Source of the DNA: Ulva prolifera
Taxonomy: Eukaryota > Chlorophyta > Ulvophyceae > Ulvales > Ulvaceae
DNA length: 64,000 nucleotides
Assembly (NCBI GenBank): GCA_023078555.1
Contig: CM041200.1
Coordinates: 1,364,001-1,428,000, forward strand
Direction: 5' to 3'
This document shows, in pieces, positions 22,502 through 31,131 of this stretch. Below the pieces are notes generated by a model, which worked only from the letters and a program-made list of their open reading frames with translations, was not told the DNA's origin and ran no database searches. How positions within the stretch are numbered: the first letter of the stretch is position 1; each line of letters starts with the position of its first letter. A program made the translations under genes and the position numbers.

Positions 22502-22810
22502 CCTTATGGCCGGGCAATGCTGACGTCCTGAACTATGGTGTTGTCTGATACACGGCACGACTTTAGCCACCGTTTCGTGTTTGAGTGTTTTATGTGTACA
22601 AGTGTCCGAGATATCCTGCTGGAACGATCGCCAGCAAATTCTTCGGACCGGCACTCGTAGCCATAGTGCGCTCGCGAACAACATGCATTGTGCACCAGTG
22701 GTCGACACTGTTCGGCGACGTGTTCGCGCACGAAGGGCGTCGGTTGCTTGGCTCCAACGAGCTGCCATGGCATGCCACGCTGACACAATCTGTGTCACTG
22801 TTGTGGTGCT
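22502..22810. promoter_or_regulatory. Shared divergent upstream region of GSA aminomutase and RbfA
   Basis: The start codon of the minus-strand GSA aminomutase is at 22501, and the earliest in-frame ATG of the plus-strand RbfA frame is at 22811 (a later candidate is 23042). The interval must hold both promoters. Both products act in the plastid, so shared light or plastid-signal control is plausible but not shown. No TATA or named element could be assigned. Confidence 0.5.
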
Positions 22811-24216
22811 ATGATAACCAATTGTACTCCTGGCTCCATCCGTCCCACATTGCAAGCGGTGCGCATCCGCTTCGTCACTCGCCGTTGCACTGACAAAGCA
22901 AACACGAAAGCGGCGCTTCAGATCGCCCGACTGACTGTGTACAGCGTGATCGTATACACCAGTCTCTGCCCGTCTCCTTCGCTGCAGCAGTCGACATGTG
23001 GTCCCTTGCCATGCCGGCAACGCCGGCTCTCGGTTGCGTCCATGCATCGTCACCTGAACGAGTCCAGTCCTTCCGCTGCAATCAGTGGATACCCAGGCCA
23101 GGTATGTTTCGGAAGTGCGCTTTTGTGTTTGGTAGCCGAGTTTGCCACCAACTGCCTTGGCCCATTCGTTGTGGCCGTGCGTTGTTGCTAGGATGTCGCT
23201 GGACACCACGGCCATGATGGGTTCCACACTGCCGGCTCCAAAGTCTATACAACTTTGCAGGAGCATCATTTTGTCGGCCTGTCTCTTTTCAGCGAGCTGT
23301 TCCCCACTCCAGGGATGTTCTTTGTCAGGTACGTCCGGCTGTGTCAGAATATGGATTGAAGGTTACTCCGAGTATGAAGGCTTCCTGTTGCATCTACAGG
23401 CCCACCCTCGAAGAGTTGCAAAGGTTTCAAAGCAGATTGAGCGAGAAATTGGCCGCCTGATGCTGACAGACAAGGTGCTGATGGACGTCACCCAAAGCAG
23501 AACATCCAATGGGGACAGAAGGGGAAGTCTATGCAGCTGTTCGGGAGTGCACGTTACGAATGATCTTCAAGTTGTCAAAGTCTATATGTCCGTGCTGTCT
23601 GATGATGTAGTTGTCAAGGAGCGGGTGCTGTCACGTCTGTCTGGGTTATCAGGGTGCGCACTGCTATTGGGTCTGTCTCGTCACCATTAAAACAAAACGG
23701 CTGTCACAGCTCTAGTGTCGTCTGTTCTTGTAGCAAATGAAGCTCAATGTGAATCACCAGTGCAGATATGTCAGGAGGCAGATCGGAGAGCGAGTCAGGC
23801 TCCGCCTGACTCCGGAGATCCGCTTTGTTCATGATGAGGCTGTTGAGAGAGGAGAACGGGTTCTTTCTCTCCTTAAAAAGATAGAATCAGGTGACGATGA
23901 CGTGGCCACAGGCTCATCGTCCCAAAATGGAAACGTTGCAGATGAATCTGGAGAAGGCTTCTGGGAGGATAGTATAGCTGCTGGAAGTGACACAGTGGCT
24001 GTAAAGCAAGAGAATCCCTTTTTGGAGGGCGTGGGTGACTCTGACTTCGACAGCGATGATGAGTATGAGCCCAGCAGTTTTTTTTCTGCTGACATGTTTC
24101 CTGATGCAAATCCTGTGCTTGATGATATTGCCGCACAGAAGCGTCAAACTGAATGGGAAGGACAAAAAACCAAGCCCAGGTACAAGGTCAAGGGTGGCAA
24201 CGCTGTCAGGAAATGA
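22811..24216 (+). CDS. RBFA: Ribosome-binding factor A, plastid type
   Basis: KH-fold factor that binds the 30S-type small subunit and assists 16S rRNA 5'-end maturation, probably in the plastid. Exons: 22811 (or start codon at 23042) to 23101, 23400-23653, 23766-24216, all joining in phase (CAG|gtatgt ... ctacag|GCC, GG|gtgcgc ... gtgcag|ATA). RbfA landmarks: RRVAKVSKQIEREIGRLML, TNDLQVVKVYMSVLSDD, YVRRQIGERVRLRLTPEIRF and HDEAVERGERVLSLL. The spacing and the DLQVVKVY block resemble plant plastid RbfA more than short bacterial ones. A ~20-residue insertion (SRTSNGDRRGSLCSCSG) interrupts the region before VTNDLQ. An acidic C-terminal extension of about 100 aa follows the KH domain. The N-terminus is basic and Ser-rich, consistent with a transit peptide, but its true start is uncertain. 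Confidence 0.88.
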
Positions 24217-24750
24217 GAGTTCTTACATTGAGTCACTTGACCTCAACCTCAGCTGTACCGCCTTCTGTCGATGGTCTCGAATTTCTAATGCTACCCTAGG
24301 CTCATGGTATGAGCCCCATAGGTAAACGTTAAACAGCTCCTCATGGCGAAAGCTATTCCTGCGTCATGTGTGACCTCCATGGGTCGGCATCTGAGCGGTT
24401 CTGTCACTAATGGCCTTTGTTTAAAGCATCTTGGTGATTCACCGTGATTGAGTGCAAGGCATGACTGAGCCAGTGCTTCTGGAAATGTGAATATGATCGG
24501 ATGTAAGTCAATATCGTTGAGGTCGTCATGAAGTGTGCGAGCGGTGCAGACGGCTGAATATGAGACATGCATTTGCACCGACACTGCCTACATGACTGTG
24601 CACCGGTTTGTCATGTGGCAACAGTGTTTCCCATGTTCACAATTAATATTGAAATGCGGATGTTCTCATCTGGTCGCCGGGTCAGGGCGTTACAGTGTTA
24701 CAACATAGACACAGAGCTCCGGCTCCCACAGACCTCTAGTCCCGACCGCT
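24217..24750. other. No recognised gene
   Basis: Downstream of RbfA. No supported frame. It should contain the RbfA 3' UTR. Confidence 0.4.
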
Positions 24751-24892
24751 GTGACTTTGGCAGCTGCTGTGCGCAGGCGAGGCTGTGGCCGGGATGGCCG
24801 GGCGCAACTCCGGCCTGCCGTTGCAGTTGCTGCTACTTGGGCATGCTTCTACTACGGCGTGCTGTGTGGTGATGACGTTGCTGGCTTGGTTT

Positions 24893-24926
<34 letters not shown>

Positions 24927-25231
24927 GGTGAATTTTATGCCGTTGGCGGCAGCTGGGAGTTCAGGGTGTGTCTTCCCTTGGAGGACGCGCTGGCTGTGGA
25001 AGCGTCGTTCTTTGCATGTGTGATTGCGGGCAATCGGAGCATGCATGTAGGGGTGGGTGCGTGTCTGTGGGTACGTGCATACATGTGGGCGTGGGGTGTG
25101 TGACGGAGCTGCTGTACGCGAGTGGACATGTCAGAGCTGCTGTAGGCCTGCATCCATTGGTGGCGTTGGTGGTTTTGCTCTTGTGCGTGGTTCCAGCAGT
25201 GCTACCTGCCTCTCTAAAGTTGTCCTTGTGA
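24751..25231 (+). mobile_element. GT-rich retroposon-like insert with 31-G tract
   Basis: A G/T-rich stretch that breaks abruptly from its surroundings and ends, near 25200-25231, in GTGCTACCTGCC ... TTGTCCTTGTGAC. This end is closely similar to that of the target-site-duplicated insert at 25503-25795 (GTGCTACCTGCC ... TTGTCCTTGTAA). Interior sequence is likewise rich in GTGGGTG/GTGTG words. The left boundary is a guess from composition, and no exact duplication was found around it. The similar ends suggest two members of one family. Confidence 0.4.
24895..24925. repeat. Homopolymer, 31 G
   Basis: A pure run of 31 guanines. The proline-rich minus-strand frame across it is an artefact of the run. 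Confidence 0.95.
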
Positions 25232-25330
25232 CACACAACAGCGGTGAAGATGAGTCATTTGAAGATAGCTTGATGCTGCTGGCATTGGATGTACTGAAAC
25301 CGCAGATGGATGCTTTTGTCGAAGACAAAG
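25232..25330 (+). CDS. Possible orphan exon of an unrecognised gene
   Basis: After ACACAACAG the plus strand reads GEDESFEDSLMLLALDVL and PQMDAFVEDKANSG, an amphipathic acidic segment with good codon character. It ends near CAGG at about 25330. It sits between the two GT-rich inserts, so the host gene may have been interrupted by them. No family recognised and no joining exon identified. Confidence 0.3.
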
Positions 25331-25481
25331 CCAACTCAGGCAGGCATGTAGCACCGCAGGAAGCGCGTTCTCGACAAGGACAGGCGCAACGCACATGCAA
25401 GCCACCGCTGTCACTCCACACAGAACAGCATCTAGGCATCGCTGCCCATCAACGCCACCCATGCACCCCAGCACCCCCTCC

Positions 25482-25816
25482 ACACATCCACAGTCACACC
25501 CGTGGGGTTTCGCTGTTTCTTTGCTCGGCGGCCTTGGCTGCATTTGCTTCTTTCGGGGCTCTTGCGCCTGGCTGGTGGGCGGGGTGCGGGTGGGGGTGGG
25601 CGCGTGGGTGTGCTTGTGGGTGTTGGGTGTGATGCTTGTGAGTGTTTGTGGGTGCGTGGCTGCAGCCGTGTGGCTGTGGCCGGCGCGGGTGCTGGCGGTG
25701 CGTGGGTGTGTTGGTGTGTGCTGCTTGTTGCGTGGTGTGCGGTTCCCCTGGTTGCTGCTCGCGGTGCTACCTGCCCTCTTTGCTTTGTCCTTGTAACACA
25801 TCCACAGTCACACCCG
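25482..25816 (+). mobile_element. Retroposon insert (293 bp) bounded by a 21-bp target-site duplication
   Basis: Identical 21-base direct repeats (starting ACACATCCACAG and ending ACACCCG) lie at 25482-25502 and 25796-25816. Between them is a 293-bp GT-rich segment, 25503-25795, that begins TGGGGTTTCGCTG and ends CTTTGTCCTTGTAA. A long perfect duplication, no terminal inverted repeat and a TGTAA end are the signs of a non-LTR (SINE-like or 5'-truncated LINE) insertion. The end resembles the TCTGTCCTTTGTAAC tail of the LINE-like copies at 10-13.5 kb, so the same enzyme could have mobilised it. The perfect duplication implies a young insertion. No internal tRNA-like promoter was recognised. Confidence 0.75.
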
Positions 25817-27890
25817 GAGACGAAAGTGGATTTGTGATGCCAGGCTATAATTGCATACTTTTGACAGTCACACTGCCCATGACGCGTGGAACCGGGACGG
25901 ACGTCATGACGCGTCATGGGAAATTCACGGCATGACGGGAGAACTTCTGCAGCCATACGCCACACTGTGCAATTGGGCCCGGTCTCAACTTGATTCATTA
26001 GCGTCTCCCGCCCCCAAAAACGTTCAGCGGCGCAAATTCTGCACGCTTGATTTCACCGGGCTGCATTTTGCAGGGCCGCTTTCATTCACGTCCTGCCAAA
26101 TCCGCATGACAAGTGTGTGTCGCTGTCTTGTGCCTCCGTCCATGACAATCTGCCTTGCCTTTTTGCGTTACTCGCATAGGAAGAGAAGTCGAGTCAGTTT
26201 CTGTAACAGTAAGACGGAGATCTCTTCTATCACATCATAGCTGAAATAGTGCCTGAGCCGGGCAAAAGTACGCGATGCCTTCGTAACATTAGCCCCAGGT
26301 ACCACAACACTGCTTGGAGCCACTCCGTGCATCTTTGGCGGTATTGAGCACGATTTATACCTTGCAGCTGGTGTTGGTCGGTTTATGCGGCAGATCGAAT
26401 CCGTGAACATACCTTGCCCATGTGTTTAATGCTGAGCTGTGCTGTTAGAACGAAGGACAGTGATAAATATCAAATTCTTAGCCGCGGAGTGGCTGTGGAA
26501 CATACACCAGACGGTCATTCTCGAAGCATAATGGGCTGTGCATCGTCTCGAGGTGTGCAGGGTCTTTTTGGCGCACTTTAAATGAACAGGTGTTGTGGAA
26601 CACTGCAATTTGGTACCCGAGTACTCGTGCAGACCTTCCAGTTGGTGCTCATGAGCACTCATGCAATGTTGCGCCTCAGCCGACAGCAAGTAACGGAGAG
26701 GGTCAAGAGGGCTATTTTGGAAAGATGGTGCTTGTGCAAGACACAGCACAGGAGTCCGTCCCTGTCGTGGATGTGCGATATCGTTCCCAAGCTTATAGGC
26801 GCACATGACCTTGATTCCCTCACAGGATGTTTGGCATAGTCTCGCTGGAGTACGCAAAAGCTTGGGTCGGTGTAGGACAGGAATGACCAGGGTTGGGATG
26901 ATGATGAGACGGAATATCAAAAAGACATCTGGAAAACTGAATGTGTAGAAAGTCATGTTCAAAGGTGCTTGAAAGCTGTTGCAAAAGTTGCAAGTATGGC
27001 CGCCAATCTTGGCACACTACCTCCCTGATGCAGGATTGTCCAGAATGCATGTGTGCTTCGAGGTCAAATATCACAGGATCAAGTGGCCGGTAACTCAGCA
27101 ATCATTGCTTGCGATGGTGTTCGGTCAGACAATGCTGCCCCCACTGCCTTGGTACGCAGGAACCTGTCATGCTTCGAAGGTTGCAAGACAGTGTGTTGTC
27201 AATTTGCTTCTGAACTTCAGGGCACAGGCATGAGCTCTCAAAAATCACACGCACTGGACAGCGCGATTGAGCCTGCACCACATGTTGAAGTACCAAATGC
27301 AACGGCAGCAGACTCATATTCAGTGGCTTTGGAAGGTGTGGACTAACTCAATCGTCGCGTGTGTACATGGGTGCATGCTCTACACAGGCACGTGTGTCGT
27401 CGATGTAGTACAGGTGGCATGTGACAGTAGTGGTGCAGTGCCATGTTGCCACTGTACCGCACCTGAAGCTCCTGATACAAGGCTGCACTTGCATTTGGTC
27501 AAGCTCACGGGACATGGTGCTGAACGGTGAACCGCACCGGCAGTAAGTAGCAGAATTTCTCCTGTGATAGTGTATACCTTCGTGAAGTGAGTCACGATCA
27601 CGACCATCGAGGATGCGTTATGGACAGTGCTTTGTACACGAGGCTTCATCAGGGCGTCACCACTTCGTTGCAATATCTACAGGGCTCAGCTGGGCACGTC
27701 TTCCGTGTGGTACACATAGCATGCATATGTCTGTTGCTATGAGATGCTTTCGATCTGTGCATACACAGCTAGGCATGTACCCGGCAGGGTGCGAAATAGG
27801 CTGGCATGAGCCGTCCATCAGATCTGCAGCCAGGCAGCAGAGCATTGGCCAATTGCTCACTAATCAGCTCTTACGATCGGCATGACTCGG
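25817..27890. other. Undetermined, possibly exons of an unrecognised gene
   Basis: Several plus-strand segments look partly coding (near 26310-26400, DLYLAAGVGRFMRQIES; near 26690-26800, GYFGKMVLVQDTAQESVPVV; near 27060-27340, GNSAIIACDGVRSDNAA), but other frames at the same places look equally plausible and no phase-consistent joins were found. They might be upstream exons of the gene whose clearer exons lie at 27897-28627. Confidence 0.25.
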
Positions 27891-27896
27891 AACCGT

Positions 27897-28627
27897 GGCA
27901 TGTGCAGCCTTGAGCCGTGTGGCTGATGTGCAAACCAATGATCTGGAGGACCCCGAAGACAGGGCTTGGGCACGTCTGGAGGAAAAAATTCTGGCTGAAG
28001 TCAGCTGTGACGTTGCCTCACAGGAATCAGCCTTTCCTGTGGGAAACCTATCAGATGTAGAGGAGATCCTTGTCTATGAGAATGAAGGAGGAGGACTTAA
28101 GTTTCTGGACCAGGTTTGTTCGTCATGCAGCTGTGGGTCATTCGTATGCCTTCCCCAGCTGCCATGGTATGCTTGTCCAGAATCATACCTGCAAAAATAC
28201 GTTTGGGACGCTACAGGAAGATACAGCAACAATTCGTGCATCAACAGAAAGAGCTCCAGGTTCATTGCAAGTTCGCAATGGCCAATGGGCAGCTGGAGAC
28301 TTTGCGCAGCCCGGTGCTTTGATGGCTGGCCGCTGTGATGCGATCTCCAGTACCTACCTGGTATGCATAAACTTAGACATCTATGTGCAGTGCGATAGGG
28401 AGCCCACCCCTGAGCAGTTTAGCGCATTGTCCATATATGAACTGTAATCAATGCGTGGGCTGCAGGCGTATTCGCCAAAAGGAGATCCAATCCAAGGGAA
28501 TCTTTTCATTTTGGGCGAGGAGTGTGACATCGACATCGACGATGTGGACTCAGACACACTCGCAAACTCTCAGTTGCAGGTAGACATCACTGCACAGGCA
28601 AATTCTCTGGCAATGGGAAACCTGTAG
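27897..28627 (+). CDS. Unrecognised gene, last exons
   Basis: Two segments look coding. The first, from an acceptor at GTGCAG (about 27923) to FLDQ|gtttgt at about 28112, reads DPEDRAWARLEEKILAEVSC then VGNLSDVEEILVYENEGGGL. The last begins after CTGCAG at about 28465 (AYSPKGDPIQGNLFILGEEC, DIDIDDVDSDTLANSQLQ) and stops at 28627. The 28113-28330 interval between them is open in all three frames and cannot be assigned. The product is acidic with no signal peptide, membrane segment or domain that I recognise. Confidence 0.45.
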
Positions 28628-29360
28628 CTGGCTGCCATCACGTAGATATGAATGTGACTGAACTTGTTACTCCAGCCCACTCATGTTCTACCACACAAAG
28701 ATGGGTGACATGAATAGACTGCCTGCATTGAAGTTGAGACTGTAATGAATAATCCGCTGGGCATATTTGTTGTGTGTATAAATTTTAACAGAACGTCACG
28801 AACAGCTGCGTGGAAGTGGGCCGTACACTATTCAAAACTATCTACCGTCCATGAACTGTGCTCACGCATCTTGCAGTGAAATTTAGTACAATACATGTTC
28901 AAGGCGATACATGAAGGATGCAGCACAGAAACGTTCGTGATCAGGTGATGCAGCTGTGCCTGACACCATTGTCTCTCCCTGAGTGAGTCAAGATTTTAGT
29001 CTGGTCCCCAACACAGTATCCAGACTTGCACAAGAAACCACCGTCAGCACCATGCTTGTAAAAGCGATGCGTGCCTTATGCACAGCTGTGGTGGTCCTTT
29101 ATACTATCATATTGACTTGAACGGTGCTGAAACCTGAGGGGACAAAGGCAGAACAATTCAACATGGAATGGTGTACGTCACTAGAATGACGAGACGTGAG
29201 GAAGAAGTTGATGCGTGAGAACACATTGCACAGTATGCTCCATCGAATTATCGGAGTGATCATGGACCATCCAGCATTTAGAGAACAGAGTAGATTCTCA
29301 ACTGCACCTACTGTGTGCGCAAAATGGAGAGCACGCATATTCTGCAAACTATATCAATCA
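28628..29360. other. No recognised gene
   Basis: Between the 3' end of an unrecognised plus-strand gene and the stop codon of the LON-domain gene on the minus strand (convergent). Relatively AT-rich, with no supported frame. Confidence 0.4.
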
Positions 29361-30660
29361 TCATTTTTTCTGGTCGCCTGTGTCACTGCTGCCTTTGTCG
29401 CCAGTCTCTCCGGTCGCTCTGATTGCACTATCTGGGTCTTGGGCTGACTCATCGGTATCCGCCGAGGGCGCTGAAAATACACTCTCAATAGCGAGCGCTG
29501 CGGAGGTGTGCTTCAGTGCTTCAGATAGGGTGGATTTTACCATGTCAATACGTGTTTGCGCAGACTGAGTTTGTAAAAGAGACTGCTGCCCCTCAGGATC
29601 CCCAGAGAACATTGAACCCACCCAAAAAGCCACCTGGCTTGGTTGCAGCTTGCCCAGTTCTGGGGGATCCTGCATGCCATACGAAATGAGCCGTGGGTGG
29701 CTCCACCAACACAAGCCTCACAAATATACTCCCATCGCAATCTCACATCGCCCTCTTGGCACCCGGTATGGTAGTTTGCAAGGTGACGGCATACAGTGTA
29801 TGAGCGGCATTAGTCCGCATGGACTTCGCGATGCTGAGGCTAGATCGCACCAAAAATTCTTCATCAACTGGCATGTTTTTATATCTTGCATTCAGCTTGA
29901 GTACATCTCTAAATAGACTCTTGAGTTCATCTGCAGCAGGTTTCAGAGCCTCCTCGTCTACCTCGTCCTCCAGGTACTCGACCTCGCATAACAGGACAGG
30001 GCGCTCTTGAACGATTTTCACAAGCCTGAAGCGCTCCCTACCCTTGCTGACGGTGAGCAGCCGTGCATCTGGCAACACTTTGTGGTGGATGATCTCCAGC
30101 ACTGTTCCATAAGTGGATAGGCCATCAGCTGTCAACAGGCACATCCCAAATCGCTTCGTGCCTTTAAAAGCTGAATCCTCTTGAATCAGGTCTTCAACAA
30201 TCCTGAAGGCAGGACCAGTTGCGTCAAATGTGCAGGTAGCTTATGACGATGATCAGCAACCTTGTAAGCAAAGTCCCCAGGTTCACACCCGTCACCACCA
30301 GCCAGGAGGGTGTGAAACAAAACACGATATCTCGCCTCAAAAATTTGAAGTTGTACATCCTGATGAGGAAGCGCTACCATTCCTGAAAACATCGACGTCA
30401 AGTTGGGCAGCAGGATGACAACGCACGCGCCAGCCAGGCGATCTCGACCACAGAATGTAAACCAGCATCGAGATGAGATACTGACCCAGTGGGAAAATTG
30501 GCAGTTCCTGGATACTGGTACTAGGTTTATCGCTTTCTGAGGCGAAAGCAATGCAGGATCGTGGTCCCTGTCTTCTCAAAGTGTTCCATGCTGTGGTATG
30601 CCGCTTCAGCACACGATCGCGCGGACATGGCTGCCTACACCCGATGCTTACTGCCCTCAT
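29361..30660 (-). CDS. LON N-terminal (substrate-binding) domain protein
   Basis: Protein with the N-terminal domain of Lon protease but no AAA or peptidase part. Plants have plastid-predicted homologues of this layout with unknown function. Four exons join in phase: 30660-30486, 30382-30289, 30202-29851, 29669-29361, giving 309 aa. Domain landmarks: IQELPIFPLG, VALPHQDVQLQIFEARYRVL, TKRFGMCLL, YGTVLEIIHHKVLPDARLL and KGRERFRLVKIVQERPVL. A helical region follows (DELKSLFRDVLKLNARY), then LQPSQVAFWVGSMF and QQSLLQTQSAQTRIDMVKS, typical of the second helical half of the domain. The first ~45 residues are basic and hydroxylated (MRAVSIGCRQPCPRDRVLKR), compatible with a transit peptide. The C-terminus is an acidic, Ser/Asp-rich tail. 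Confidence 0.88.
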
Positions 30661-31131
30661 AGCAGCTATGGATAATCCTAGAGATCACACGACGGTGTGC
30701 GAGAGCAATTTTGCACGATCAACTCGACGTTCACCTCCGGGACTGGCATTGGAAACGTGTACAGTTCCCAGCTGTCGAATAGCGCGATTACCATCACACA
30801 CCGTATGCAGCCACAGTGAGGTAGACCTCCTCTGCCAAGGTCTTGTGACGTAGTTGCTGTCCACGGCTACCTAGTGCTGCAGAGCGATACGCTGCCATGC
30901 ATGTACCAAAGTGGCACACGTGTCGGTGCCGCTACCAAGCTGTAAGCGGTAAGCTGAACTTGATCACGCCCCCCTGTCTCTTGTAGAGCCAGCGCCCCGT
31001 AAGAATAAAAAATCCTACACAATTTCAAAATTTCAACACACAGAAAGATCTGTGCGCAACGGCACATTCAATCGACGACCCAGGCAAGTCGAACCCGAGT
31101 GCAAGCGTGCTCAGTACAGAGCTCTGTTCAC
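30661..31131. promoter_or_regulatory. Divergent upstream region of the LON-domain and subtilase-like genes
   Basis: About 470 bp between the start codons of two oppositely transcribed genes. It must carry both promoters. No specific element could be assigned. An upstream exon for the plus-strand gene is not excluded. Confidence 0.4.

Noticed and set aside
24852-25046. Proline-rich minus-strand frame across the 31-G tract
   Set aside because: The proline run comes from the homopolymer itself. No start, splice or domain support.
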